From NCBI GenBank assembly GCA_937921555.1, contig CAKZUV010000365.1, forward strand, positions 1 to 35,580: DNA of 35,580 nt, written 5' to 3'. The stretch's first letter is position 1, and each line of letters begins with the position of its first letter. The DNA comes from an uncultured Saprospiraceae bacterium. Lineage in GTDB: Bacteria > Bacteroidota > Bacteroidia > Chitinophagales > Saprospiraceae. Position numbers and translations under genes: made by a program. The notes beneath the pieces were generated by a model, which saw only the letters and a list, made by a program, of their open reading frames with translations, did not search any database and was not told the DNA's origin. Below are positions 1 to 8,651 of this stretch, in pieces.

Positions 1-256
1 TCATTCGATTCCTCTCAAAAAATTTACTTTTCTAAAAAAAATCTATTCGCTATCACTACACAAAAAAAAATCTTACTTGTTCGTGTGCTCCGAAGTTCCG
101 TAAAACTTCAGTCTTCTCTATCAGTGTCAATGAACTTTTTAGTTTCAAAAATTTTCAACTTATAAAAATGAAACAATACAAGCCAAAAAAAGTGAAACAA
201 TGTCTTTAAAACAGATCCTTTTGAACTGTTTTCCACCTCTTTTTCAAAGCGGACTG
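1..256 (-). other. rRNA operon 5' leader (16S gene lies off the left edge)
   Basis: Read on the minus strand, the region just downstream of a TATATTTGC promoter element starts with AGTCCGCTTTGAAAAAG and later contains AAAGTTCATTGACACTGAT. From memory, both resemble the conserved start and the boxA-like part of Bacteroidota 16S leaders. There is no open reading frame of note. The sequence ends at the window edge before any 16S sequence such as GAGTTTGATC appears, so the rRNA gene is inferred and not seen. The region is AT-rich apart from the leader core. Its direction is leftward, the same as crt, rpsA, acn and dnaB. Confidence 0.7.
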
Positions 257-287
257 CAAATATACCACATAACTCCGGATAATGCAA
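257..287 (-). promoter_or_regulatory. Bacteroidota-type promoter of the rRNA operon
   Basis: On the minus strand TTG (285-287) is followed after 20 bases by TATATTTG (257-264). This matches the Bacteroidota primary sigma consensus (TTTG at about -33, TAnnTTTG at about -7). The transcript would start near position 250, just before the GC-rich AGTCCGC block. Confidence 0.7.
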
Positions 288-440
288 GAGAAAAATTTAT
301 TTTTCAGCGTTTTTTCTTGTTTTTTTTCTTGGGAAAAGTAAAAATTTCAATCACACCTCCTAAATAATTGATATTCAATTTTTTATAGGAATAAAAACTT
401 CTTAATACTTACTTACTATTAATTAATTTTAGCTTAAATT

Positions 441-466
441 TCATAAGTAAGACTATAAACTTATGA
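441..466. repeat. 8-bp inverted repeat downstream of the crt operon
   Basis: TCATAAGT (441-448) and ACTTATGA (459-466) form a perfect dyad with a 10-base loop, just past the stop codon of the lycopene cyclase gene. No clear T-run follows on the minus strand, so it is at best a weak terminator or an RNA-stabilising hairpin. Confidence 0.35.
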
Positions 467-483
467 TTTATTTGGCAGGACCA

Positions 484-1314
484 TCAACGAACTTCATTTC
501 CTCCTACAAATTCCTTATAAAGCGACATATTCAGCATCAATAGTAGCAGACCGTAGATGCTATCTTCCAATGGAACACTGGTAATTCGTATATTCATAAA
601 CTCCTCCAGGTGATAAATAACAATCGGTTCTGCGGAATATCCTCCTGTCAGGACTCCATCTACGAGCAAAAATGGAATCCACACAATTAAATAGGAAAAG
701 TAGAATTTGGTACGATAGGTATTTTTCAAATAGCCATAATGAAAAATCATAAATCCTCCGGTGAGTAAAAAAGTGGTACTGGTATACATCAAGTCCCAAT
801 TTATGAAACCAATCAAAATCAGAAGACCACCAATCCCATAACTTATTATCTTATCCAGCGATGCCAAAATATCCCGGGGATAATAGTATTGAAGACATTC
901 ATAAATAAACAGGCTACTAAAGGGAATGATAATGAAAAATAAAACTTCTTCGAGCGGTAATCCAAATATGGTAAATTCTTGATGGTATGCTTCGTTGAAT
1001 CCCCATACGCGCCACTCGGTAAATATTATATCCCAGACGATGAATGGAATTGCAATGATGATTATTGCGGGAAATAATTTTTTCCAGCTTTTATAGTAAT
1101 GGACTCTTTTGTCAAAGCTTAAAAGAAATACGGGAACAAACGAAAAAATATGAACATACCAATATAACCACTTCGTTTCGAAGAGGGTTATTTTTTTAAC
1201 CAATGGTACCTCCAGAATCAAAGCGGCATCTGAGATTTTGTCCATTCCCCAGATTATCGCAATGGATAGAAATAAAATAAGGGCAAACAACCATTTTATG
1301 TTTGACTTATTCAA
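484..1314 (-). CDS. crtYcd: Lycopene beta-cyclase, CrtYc-CrtYd fused heterodimer type
   Basis: This 276-residue, highly hydrophobic protein has about seven or eight predicted membrane segments. It has two internally similar halves, each ending in a Pro-Leu-Glu-(Glu/Asp) motif: GLPLEEVLFFIIIP near the middle and TSVPLEDSIYGLLLLM near the C-terminus. This is the signature of CrtYc/CrtYd cyclases, which are separate subunits in actinobacteria and fused in archaea and many Bacteroidota. The expected reaction is cyclisation of the lycopene ends to beta-carotene in the inner membrane. The start is TTG (1312-1314), overlapping the crtB stop codon by 4 bases (TTGA). The next Met, residue 24, would cut off the first membrane segment, so TTG is favoured. 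It is the last gene of a crtI-crtB-crtYcd operon. The family is clear; the exact cyclised product is inferred. Confidence 0.88.
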   Translation of the reverse strand: MNKSNIKWLFALILFLSIAIIWGMDKISDAALILEVPLVKKITLFETKWLYWYVHIFSFVPVFLLSFDKRVHYYKSWKKLFPAIIIIAIPFIVWDIIFTEWRVWGFNEAYHQEFTIFGLPLEEVLFFIIIPFSSLFIYECLQYYYPRDILASLDKIISYGIGGLLILIGFINWDLMYTSTTFLLTGGFMIFHYGYLKNTYRTKFYFSYLIVWIPFLLVDGVLTGGYSAEPIVIYHLEEFMNIRITSVPLEDSIYGLLLLMLNMSLYKEFVGGNEVR

Positions 1315-2147
1315 AGCAGGTTGAGCTGGTTTTTCAGGGCAGAACTAAACAATAAATACATTTTTTTACCATCGTTTACTCTTATCCTTTCTTCTTTGAC
1401 GATACTTGCTGTAGATTTTTTAATTTTCTGAAAAAGATTAATATAATAAACGTAAGCCAGATACACTCCAAAGCGGGCACTTTCGGGTAGATTTAAAATC
1501 CCCTGGTAGCCATGGTCAAAATCCGCTTTGATATCTGCTTCAATCATTTCTTTGTCGTGATTGGTAAAATTAAGAAAATCAATTCCCGGAAAATATACCC
1601 GACCTCTTTCGTCAAAATCACTTTTCATATCCCGTAAAAAATTGATTTTCTGAAAAGCACTGCCGAGACTTTTGGCGGCGTCTCTCAATTCGAGATATTT
1701 TTCTTCGTCGTTTTTAAAAAAGACTCTCAGGCACATCAAACCTACAACTTCAGCAGATCCGTAAATGTATTGTTTATAAAGACTGTCTTCGTAGCGGTCA
1801 AAGTGCAGATCCATTTCCATACTATCCAAAAAGGCATCAATCAGCTCCCGCTCTATATTGTATTCATTAACCACCTCCTGAAAGGATTGCAAAACAGGAT
1901 TCAAACTGATCTGCTGCTCGATAGCCTCGTAAGTATCCGTCCGAAATTTCTGCAATAATTCTGTTTTGTTGAATTCGTGAAACGTATCCACTATTTCATC
2001 CGCAAAGCGCACAAATCCGTAAATTGCATAAATCGGTTTTTGCAGCGGCTTGGAAAATAAACGGATACCCATAGAAAAAGAAGTGCTGTATCGGTTGGTT
2101 ATCAGCTGACTGCATTCGTGACATGTTTTTTGATATAAAGACATCAT
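1311..2147 (-). CDS. crtB: Phytoene synthase CrtB
   Basis: This is a squalene/phytoene synthase family protein of 278 residues. It would condense two geranylgeranyl diphosphates to phytoene at the membrane surface. Both Asp-rich substrate-Mg motifs are visible: DEIVD at about residues 50-54, and Q-K-I-N-F-L-R-D-M-K-S-D at about 166-177, which fits QxxNxxRDxxxD. RVYFP follows it, as in the family. I place the start at ATG (2145-2147), 12 bases after the crtI stop; a TTG two codons upstream and an ATG one codon downstream are alternatives. The reading frame ends in TGA, which overlaps the TTG start of the cyclase gene, so translational coupling is likely. No ribosome binding site is evident, as is usual in this phylum. 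Confidence 0.93.
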   Translation of the reverse strand: MMSLYQKTCHECSQLITNRYSTSFSMGIRLFSKPLQKPIYAIYGFVRFADEIVDTFHEFNKTELLQKFRTDTYEAIEQQISLNPVLQSFQEVVNEYNIERELIDAFLDSMEMDLHFDRYEDSLYKQYIYGSAEVVGLMCLRVFFKNDEEKYLELRDAAKSLGSAFQKINFLRDMKSDFDERGRVYFPGIDFLNFTNHDKEMIEADIKADFDHGYQGILNLPESARFGVYLAYVYYINLFQKIKKSTASIVKEERIRVNDGKKMYLLFSSALKNQLNLL

Positions 2148-2159
2148 AAGCAAAGGGGT

Positions 2160-3632
2160 TTATTTGTATTCTTTGTCAATTTCGGTAGCTACTACTTGTC
2201 CGGAGATCAAGGAGGGAGGAACTCCGGGACCGGGCGTAGTCAACTGACCTGCGTAATATAGGTTTTTTACTTTTTTATTTTTAAGTTTTGGCTTTAAAAA
2301 TGCCGTCTGAAACAAAGTATTTGCCAATCCATAAGCATTTCCTTTGTAAGCATGATAATCTTTTTTGAAATCATTGTGCGCAAAAGATTTTTTGTAAACC
2401 ACGTGTTCCCGGATACTTTGTCCCGTCAAATTTTCCAAACGGTCCATAATAATATCATAGTATTTTTCTCTGGTTGCGTCGTCATCTTTCAGGTCTGGTG
2501 CTAATGGAACTAATAAGAATAAATTTTCGTGACCTTCCGGTGCCACAGTTTCATCGGTTTTTGATGGACAACATACATAAAATAAAGGTCTGGAAGGCCA
2601 CTGCGGATCTTCGTAGATTTCAATGGCATGTTGTTCAAAACTCTCATCAAAGAAAAGGTTGTGGTGTTTGATTCCTTCTATTTTTTTATTCACTCCCAGA
2701 TAGAAGAGCAAAGAAGACGGGGCCATGGTTCGTTTATCCCAATACTTTTCAGTATAATTTCGTTTCTCAGACGCTAGCAGCATCTGATCCACGTGGTGAT
2801 AATCCGCAGCTCCCACCACCACGTCGGCAGGGTATTCCTGGTCGGCTGTCATAACACTGGTCGCATGACCATTTGGTATCGTAATACTTTTGACTTCCTG
2901 ATTTAAAATGATTTTGACACCTTTTTCTTTTGCCAGAGAAACCATCGCTTCGATTATTTTAAACATACCGCCCATCGGATACCAGGTACCTAAAGATAAA
3001 TCGGCGTAATTCATCAAGCTATACAATGCCGGCGTATTTTGTGGCGTAGCGCCCAAAAACAGCACAGGAAATTCCAGCAGTTTTATAAGTTTTTCGTTTT
3101 TAAAAAGTTTACGAACGTGTGTGGACATTGGCTGAAAAAGTTGTAACCGAAACAAACTCTTTAGTACCCGCACATCGGCAAACTCAAAAATAGAATGACC
3201 AGGTTTGAAAACAAACTCATTCATTCCAACCTGATATTTATACTGCGCTTCTTTTAAAAAGATTTTCAGATTTTCACTGCTGCCAGGTTCGTACGATTCA
3301 AAAAGTTCGTACAAGTCTTCAATCTTGGCTGGCACCTTCATGATATCGTCTTTACCAAAATAAATAGAATAAGAAGGGTCCAGTCTTTTGAGGTCGTAAT
3401 AGTCTGCGGTTTTTTTTCCGAACAGTTCAAAATATTCGTCAAAAACTTCCGGCATCCAATACCAGGAAGGGCCCATATCAAAGGTAAATCCTGCTTCTTT
3501 AAATTGACGGGCACGTCCTCCGGGGACACTGTTTTTTTCCAGAATGGTGACGTCGTAACCACGGTCAGCAAGACAGGTGGCTGTTGCCAAACCCGCAAAT
3601 CCCGAGCCTATTACAATTATTTTTTTACTCAA
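2160..3632 (-). CDS. crtI: Phytoene desaturase CrtI
   Basis: This 490-residue FAD-dependent desaturase would convert phytoene to lycopene by successive dehydrogenations. The N-terminus carries the Rossmann dinucleotide motif VIGSGFAGLATATCLA followed by EKN...PGGRA. The C-terminus carries the CrtI signature around YYAGQLTTPGPGVPPSLISG (about residues 460-480), which completes the FAD site. Length is typical. The start must be TTG (3630-3632): an in-frame TAG stop lies three codons upstream, there is no nearby ATG, and MSKKIIVIGSG begins directly at the first beta-strand. It is the first gene of the crt operon and lies about 130 bases downstream of rpsA, beyond that gene's terminator, so it probably has its own promoter, which I could not identify. 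Confidence 0.95.
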   Translation of the reverse strand: MSKKIIVIGSGFAGLATATCLADRGYDVTILEKNSVPGGRARQFKEAGFTFDMGPSWYWMPEVFDEYFELFGKKTADYYDLKRLDPSYSIYFGKDDIMKVPAKIEDLYELFESYEPGSSENLKIFLKEAQYKYQVGMNEFVFKPGHSIFEFADVRVLKSLFRLQLFQPMSTHVRKLFKNEKLIKLLEFPVLFLGATPQNTPALYSLMNYADLSLGTWYPMGGMFKIIEAMVSLAKEKGVKIILNQEVKSITIPNGHATSVMTADQEYPADVVVGAADYHHVDQMLLASEKRNYTEKYWDKRTMAPSSLLFYLGVNKKIEGIKHHNLFFDESFEQHAIEIYEDPQWPSRPLFYVCCPSKTDETVAPEGHENLFLLVPLAPDLKDDDATREKYYDIIMDRLENLTGQSIREHVVYKKSFAHNDFKKDYHAYKGNAYGLANTLFQTAFLKPKLKNKKVKNLYYAGQLTTPGPGVPPSLISGQVVATEIDKEYK

Positions 3633-3707
3633 AAGAAATGACTATTTAATTATTTATTTCAATGGAAAACATCAATTTGAAATATTAGTTCATGGGTTGG
3701 AATAAAA

Positions 3708-3737
3708 AAACCCTGTACAATTTCCTGCACAGGGTTT
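3708..3737 (-). terminator. Rho-independent terminator of rpsA
   Basis: AAACCCTGT (3708-3716) pairs with ACAGGGTTT (3729-3737) across a 12-base loop. On the minus strand the stem is followed by a T-rich run (the complement of AATAAAA at 3701-3707). It sits 28 bases past the rpsA stop and separates rpsA from crtI. Confidence 0.8.
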
Positions 3738-3764
3738 AATTATTTTATAAGAACTAAAAAGCGA

Positions 3765-6197
3765 TTACGCCTTTTTGCCTCCTTGCAGTTCATCCTGCAA
3801 TACTTTCAGTTCGTCCCACTTACCAGCAGCGGCCAGTGCACTTTGCTGTGGCCAGGTAGTTGGGTCGTGCATTTTGTAACGACTTCCGGCGGCCTCAAGA
3901 ATTTCCTTGAGTTTTCCAACTTCTGCGTCAGCTAGCTGAGCAAATGTTTTGATTCCACCATTCTGTAGCAGTTCAGAAATCTTTGGTCCGATACCTTCGA
4001 TTTTTTTCAAATCGTCCGCAACTACTTCTGCAGTTACTTCCTCTTCGATTTCCTCGATCTCTTCGATTTCGATTTCTTCGTCCATTTCTACTTCGTCAGA
4101 AGTAACCGCTGCTACTTCCGCCTTAGTAGCGTCTTCCGGTAAAGCTGCACCTGCTGCTTTTTCTTCGACTTCTTCTACCAACTCAGCTTTTTCTGCTTTC
4201 GGTTCTGGTGTTACCGGTGTCTCCTTCTTAGCTGGTTTGGCTTCTTCTTTAGCAGCAGCTTTGTTGTCTGCTCCGATCTGGCCTCTCAGCTGAGAGAAAA
4301 CATCCATTTCACCGAGCGTAGTCCGCTCCATCTTGGACTGGGTTTTCTTAACCTGATTACGAGTTTGCGTTCTTTCCTCTTCTTTATCTTTCTTCACAGC
4401 TTCGCCGGCATCACGACGGATGTCATCCAGATAACGCAGGTGAGAAACTAATATTCGCTTATCGTCGCGGTTGAATTCGATCACTTTTACGGTCAGAATT
4501 TCTTCTACGTTGGCCATACTGCCATCTTCCTTTCGGATGTGTTTGATTGGAGCAAATGCTTCCAGTCCGTAAGGCAGCTGAACAATCGCACCACGATCAT
4601 CTTTACGCAAGATAGTAGCTTCCTGGTAAGATCCTACCGGGAATACCTGTTCGAAAGTATCCCATGGATTTTCTTCGATCTGCTTGTGACCGAGAGAAAG
4701 TTTACGGGAATCCTTATCTATTTCCAGAATAACGATTTCGATATCTTCTCCTTTCTTGGTAAATTCAGAAGGGTGAGAAAAACGCTTCGTCCAGGAAAGG
4801 TCAGAAATGTGCACCATTCCACCAATACCTTCTTTCAATTCAACGAATACACCATAAGGTGTCAGATTTTTCACTTCACCAGTGTGACGGCTGCCAACGG
4901 GGAACTGCTCTTCGATGGTACTCCACGGATCGTTGGAAAGTTGCTTGATACTAAGCGACATCTTCCGGTCTTCGCGATCAATGGTTACTACCTTTGCTTC
5001 GTGCTCTTCACCGAGGGTAAAGTATTCACGCGCGTTGATTGGCTGGTTGCTCCAGGTAACTTCTGATACGTGGATCAGACCTTCTACACCAGGCTGAATT
5101 TCGAGGAATGCACCGTAATCTTCGATGTTGACGATCTTTCCTTTGACGGTAGATCCCTCGGAAATTTCCTGCTCCAATACTTCCCACGGGTGTGGTTGTA
5201 ATTGTTTCAGACCCAGAGAAATTCGCTTCTTGTTTTCGTCGAAGTCCAGTACAACTACGTTGATCTTCTGGTTGAGTGATAAAATTTCTTTCGGGTGAGA
5301 AATACGTCCCCACGAAATATCGGTAATATATAACAGACCATCTACTCCACCTAAATCGAGGAATGCTCCGAAATCTGTTAAGTTCTTTACGAGACCTTCC
5401 AGTACCTGACCTTTTTCGAGGCTGGCAATGATCGCTTCGCGCTGTTCGGCCAGATCGCTTTCGATGAGTGCTTTGTGTGACACAACGGCGTTCTTGATCT
5501 GCTCGTTGATTTTAACCACTTTGAATTCCATGGTTTTACCCACGTACGCATCGTAATCAATAATTGGCTTAATGTCAATTTGTGAACCAGGCAGGAAGGT
5601 TTCCAGACCGGAACAGTCCACAATAAGTCCACCTTTGGTCTTGCTAACTACGGTACCTTTAATAACAGTACCATTTTCGAATGAGTCAACAATAGACTCC
5701 CATGCTTTCAGCAATTTGGCTTTACGACGGGAAAGAACAAGCTGACCACGGTGGTCTTCCTGCTGCTCTACGTAAACATCTACAAAATCTCCGGCTTTCA
5801 AATCCGGAATATCACGAAATTCTGATAAAGAAATTAATCCATCGGATTTACAGTTGATATCCAGTACCACATCACCATTATGGATAGATGAAACTTTTGC
5901 TTTTACAATTTCATTTTCCAGGACGGCAGTAAGCGTCTGCTCGTATTCTTTTAAATAGTCCTGGGTTTCTTTTTCTGTGTAAGGAAGTGCATGTAAATTT
6001 CCCTTATCCCAAGGGAAATCATCGTGTGCTGTGCCACTCATATCATCTTGATCAACGAGTTCTTCGAGGTTGATTTTATCAACTTCTTCTTTTGCACTTT
6101 CGGTAGAGCCACCGGTTGTTTCTGCGGTTGTTTCCTCTACGGTTACAGGAGCGTCTTTTGCTTCCTGATTTTCTGGTTTCTTTTCGTCTTCTAACAT
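3765..6197 (-). CDS. rpsA: 30S ribosomal protein S1 with acidic tail and C-terminal helix-hairpin-helix module
   Basis: This 810-residue protein has six S1 (OB-fold) RNA-binding repeats at about residues 96-158, 174-243, 262-330, 347-417, 434-504 and 521-586. Repeats 3 to 5 show the full G-x-V-x-x-x-x-x-(F/Y)-G-x-F-(V/L) pattern (for example VKNLTDFGAFLDL). S1 binds mRNA on the 30S subunit and assists initiation. The N-terminus is acidic. After repeat 6 comes a charged low-complexity stretch rich in EEIEEIEEE, then a domain with LKKIEGIGPKISELL, a helix-hairpin-helix of the kind also fused to L21 in Bacteroidota. I start at ATG 6195-6197 (MLEDEKKP): it lies about 65 bases downstream of a strong promoter element, whereas a longer in-frame extension to 6299 would run through the promoter. 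Escherichia coli S1 is about 557 residues, so this one is long. Confidence 0.93.
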   Translation of the reverse strand: MLEDEKKPENQEAKDAPVTVEETTAETTGGSTESAKEEVDKINLEELVDQDDMSGTAHDDFPWDKGNLHALPYTEKETQDYLKEYEQTLTAVLENEIVKAKVSSIHNGDVVLDINCKSDGLISLSEFRDIPDLKAGDFVDVYVEQQEDHRGQLVLSRRKAKLLKAWESIVDSFENGTVIKGTVVSKTKGGLIVDCSGLETFLPGSQIDIKPIIDYDAYVGKTMEFKVVKINEQIKNAVVSHKALIESDLAEQREAIIASLEKGQVLEGLVKNLTDFGAFLDLGGVDGLLYITDISWGRISHPKEILSLNQKINVVVLDFDENKKRISLGLKQLQPHPWEVLEQEISEGSTVKGKIVNIEDYGAFLEIQPGVEGLIHVSEVTWSNQPINAREYFTLGEEHEAKVVTIDREDRKMSLSIKQLSNDPWSTIEEQFPVGSRHTGEVKNLTPYGVFVELKEGIGGMVHISDLSWTKRFSHPSEFTKKGEDIEIVILEIDKDSRKLSLGHKQIEENPWDTFEQVFPVGSYQEATILRKDDRGAIVQLPYGLEAFAPIKHIRKEDGSMANVEEILTVKVIEFNRDDKRILVSHLRYLDDIRRDAGEAVKKDKEEERTQTRNQVKKTQSKMERTTLGEMDVFSQLRGQIGADNKAAAKEEAKPAKKETPVTPEPKAEKAELVEEVEEKAAGAALPEDATKAEVAAVTSDEVEMDEEIEIEEIEEIEEEVTAEVVADDLKKIEGIGPKISELLQNGGIKTFAQLADAEVGKLKEILEAAGSRYKMHDPTTWPQQSALAAAGKWDELKVLQDELQGGKKA

Positions 6198-6261
6198 AAA
6201 GAATCCTGGATTTGTAGCCCCGGTAAAACGGGACGGGTTAAACAATAATTTTTTAGAGGTG

Positions 6262-6294
6262 CAAAGGTACGATATTTTGATAAAAAAAAGCAAA
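6262..6294 (-). promoter_or_regulatory. rpsA promoter
   Basis: On the minus strand TTTG (6291-6294) and TACCTTTG (6262-6269) are separated by 21 bases, a full match to the Bacteroidota consensus. Transcription would start near 6255, giving a leader of about 57 bases. Its position inside the longest open frame argues for the downstream ATG of rpsA. Confidence 0.72.
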
Positions 6295-6424
6295 TGCAAT
6301 AATCCCCGTGCTGAGGTTATAAAAAACGGTAACTTTTTGTACTTTTATTCTAATTTTAGCGAAGCTAATTACATTTAAACTAAAACCTAACTAACTGATT
6401 ATCAACCTCCAACAATAAAAAACA

Positions 6425-8092
6425 ATGAATAATAACGAGAATAAACCGTGGTTGGCTAATTATCCTTCGGGCATTCCTGCCAATATTGACCCGGATAAGT
6501 ACGGCTCTCTGGTGGAAATGATTGACGAGACTTTGAAAAAATACGGGGACAAACCGGCCTTTGTCTGTATGGGAGCAGAACTTTCCTTTAAGGATTTGGA
6601 TACTCAGGCGGATGCTTTCGGTGCTTACCTTATTTCAAGAGGTCTGGAGCCGGGGGACAAAATTGCGATGATGATGCCCAATTTGTTACAGTATCCCATT
6701 GCACTTTTCGGGGCGCTGAGGGCCGGACTTATTATTGTTAATACCAATCCGCTTTATACGCCCAGAGAGATGAAACATCAGTTTGTGGACGCGGAGGTGA
6801 AAGCAATTGTAGTAGCGGAGAATTTTTGTAAAAATCTGCAACAGATTGTGGATCATACCAATATTAAGACCATCATTACGACCAGTATCGGAGAGATGCT
6901 GGGTACCATCAAAGGGAGTGTCGTGAATTTTATGGTAAAAAAGGTAAAGCGGATGGTTCCCAGTTATGAACTTCCCAATGCCGTTTCTTTTAAAGAAGCA
7001 CTGACGCAGGGTAAAAAGTTTAAAATACCTTACCGCAAAAGTAATCCGGGAGACGTGATTGCTTTGCAATATACCGGAGGAACGACCGGTGTTTCAAAGG
7101 GGGCTATGCTAACCAACCGCAATTTGGTGGCCAACATGGAGCAGATCAAAAGTGCCATTTTTCCATATATTACAGAGGGCAAGGAAGTTGCTTTATCGCC
7201 TTTACCGCTCTATCATATTTTCGCCTTTTCCGTTAACTGTCTGGCGTTGTTAAGTTTGGGTTGTACCAATATTCTGATTGTAAATCCCCGTGATTTTTCC
7301 TCCATTGTAAAAGCGTGGAAAGGATATCCGGTAAGTCTGATGACGGGTGTAAACACGTTGTATAATGGTTTGGCTAACGATCCGGCTTTTCAAAAACTCG
7401 ACTTCAATAACATGATTGCTTCCATTGCCGGAGGAACTTCCGTTACGGATACGGTAGCTCAACAGTGGGAAAAATTGACGGGTAAGCCGCTCTCGGAAGG
7501 TTATGGTCTTACCGAATCCTCTCCCGTAGCTACGATGAATCCCATCGACGGAACAGGCCGCCGGGGAACCATCGGTATGCCGGTACCCTCGACCGTTATG
7601 AGAATCGTGGACGAGGAGGGCAACGTATTGCCACCCAACGAAACCGGAGAAATTCAAATCAAAGGCCCGCAGGTTATGAAGGGTTATTTTAACCGACCGG
7701 AAGAAACGGCAAAGGTACTGAATGATGGCTGGTTGAGTACGGGTGATATCGCCATGATGAGCGAAGACGGATATTTCAAAATTGTGGATCGTAAAAAAGA
7801 TATGATTCTGGTTTCTGGTTTTAACGTATATCCCAACGAGATTGAAAATGTACTCTCTGCTCATCCCAAGATTATGGAAATAGCCGCGGTAGGAGTACCG
7901 GATGAAAAGTCGGGAGAAGTCGTGAAGGTTTTTATTGTAAAGAAAGAAAAATCCCTGAAGGAAAAAGAAGTAATAGAATTTTGCCGGGAGCATTTAACGG
8001 GTTATAAAGTGCCGAAGCACGTGGCTTTTATGGACGAACTGCCGAAGAGTCCCGTAGGGAAAATACTGAGGCGGGAGTTGAGAGATATATAA
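6425..8092 (+). CDS. fadD: Long-chain fatty acid--CoA ligase (acyl-CoA synthetase)
   Basis: This 555-residue ANL-superfamily enzyme would activate fatty acids to acyl-CoA through an acyl-adenylate. Visible motifs are the P-loop-like YTGGTTGVSKGAML (about residues 215-228), GYGLTESSP (A5), GWLSTGDIA (A7), the hinge VDRKKDMILVSGFNVYP (A8) and the catalytic lysine region PKSPVGKILRRELRD (A10) at the C-terminus. The order and length match FadD (about 560 residues). It is a single gene running opposite to its neighbours, with a strong terminator behind it. The exact chain-length preference cannot be read from sequence. No promoter of the standard form is clear in 6300-6424. Confidence 0.92.
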   Translation: MNNNENKPWLANYPSGIPANIDPDKYGSLVEMIDETLKKYGDKPAFVCMGAELSFKDLDTQADAFGAYLISRGLEPGDKIAMMMPNLLQYPIALFGALRAGLIIVNTNPLYTPREMKHQFVDAEVKAIVVAENFCKNLQQIVDHTNIKTIITTSIGEMLGTIKGSVVNFMVKKVKRMVPSYELPNAVSFKEALTQGKKFKIPYRKSNPGDVIALQYTGGTTGVSKGAMLTNRNLVANMEQIKSAIFPYITEGKEVALSPLPLYHIFAFSVNCLALLSLGCTNILIVNPRDFSSIVKAWKGYPVSLMTGVNTLYNGLANDPAFQKLDFNNMIASIAGGTSVTDTVAQQWEKLTGKPLSEGYGLTESSPVATMNPIDGTGRRGTIGMPVPSTVMRIVDEEGNVLPPNETGEIQIKGPQVMKGYFNRPEETAKVLNDGWLSTGDIAMMSEDGYFKIVDRKKDMILVSGFNVYPNEIENVLSAHPKIMEIAAVGVPDEKSGEVVKVFIVKKEKSLKEKEVIEFCREHLTGYKVPKHVAFMDELPKSPVGKILRRELRDI

Positions 8093-8100
8093 AAATTACA

Positions 8101-8134
8101 AAAGGCTTTCCCGAATTAACAGGAAAGCCTTTTT
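8101..8134 (+). terminator. Terminator of fadD
   Basis: AAAGGCTTTCC (8101-8111) pairs perfectly with GGAAAGCCTTT (8122-8132), followed by a T-run. The site lies 8 bases after the fadD stop and between convergent fadD and mscL, so it may act in both directions. Confidence 0.88.
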
Positions 8135-8165
8135 CATATTATCTCATAAATCTGAACATTCAGAT

Positions 8166-8567
8166 TTAAGGTCTTTTCAGTAAATCTCTGATTTCACCCA
8201 GTAAATCTTCCTGCGAAGGTCCGGCTTCTTCTACTACTGGTGGCTTAATCTTGTTGTAAGACTTAACAATCAGGAACATTACGAAACCAACAATAATCAA
8301 ATTGATAATAGAGTTGATCCAGCGACCATAAGCAATTACGGGAGCGCCCGCTTCACTTGCTGCTGCTAATGACGCATATTCTTTTCCATCCAATGCGTGG
8401 TGCATATCTTCGAAGTTCATTCCACCAGAAGCCTGACCAACGATTGGCATAATGATATCCGATACAAATCCAGATACAACCAGCCCGATTGCTCCGGCCA
8501 TAATTACCGCTACGGCAAATTCGACCACGTTACCGGTCATAATAAAATCCTTAAATTCTTTCAACAT
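8166..8567 (-). CDS. mscL: Large-conductance mechanosensitive channel MscL
   Basis: This 133-residue inner-membrane channel opens under membrane tension to release solutes during hypo-osmotic shock. The N-terminal MLKEFKDFIMTGNVVEFAVAVIMAGA is the conserved amphipathic helix and start of TM1 (family pattern FKEFxxRGNVVDLAVGVIIG). TM1 ends in VVSGFVSDIIMPIVG. TM2 is INSIINLIIVGFVMFLIVKSYNK. The C-terminal helix ends in DLLGEIRDLLKRP, matching the family ending LLxEIRDLL. The periplasmic loop (about residues 46-80) is typical in size. Length is normal and the ATG start is clear. A terminator shared with fadD lies behind it and the aconitase terminator lies upstream, so it is monocistronic. Confidence 0.95.
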   Translation of the reverse strand: MLKEFKDFIMTGNVVEFAVAVIMAGAIGLVVSGFVSDIIMPIVGQASGGMNFEDMHHALDGKEYASLAAASEAGAPVIAYGRWINSIINLIIVGFVMFLIVKSYNKIKPPVVEEAGPSQEDLLGEIRDLLKRP

Positions 8568-8614
8568 AATTGATGTTTTTAGTTAATTGAAAAATTAGTT
8601 CTCGTTTATATTGA

Positions 8615-8644
8615 CGAATATAGTCAATAATGTCACAAATCAAA
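8615..8644 (-). promoter_or_regulatory. Possible mscL promoter
   Basis: On the minus strand TTTG (8641-8644) and TATATTCG (8615-8622, one mismatch to TAnnTTTG) are spaced 18 bases apart, about 50 bases upstream of the mscL ATG. This is a moderate match. Confidence 0.4.
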
Positions 8645-8651
8645 TAAAAAA

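Noticed and set aside
4539-5066. 175-codon open frame on the plus strand
   Set aside because: It is antisense to the S1 repeats of rpsA; long complementary frames arise from codon bias there.
6198-6299. N-terminal extension of rpsA from a TTG codon
   Set aside because: The extension overlaps a strong promoter element and has a composition unlike S1; the ATG at 6197 is better.
7250-7993. 247-codon open frame on the minus strand
   Set aside because: It lies entirely antisense to fadD, and its product has no recognisable motif and an odd composition rich in aromatic and Asn/His residues. It is a shadow of the real gene.
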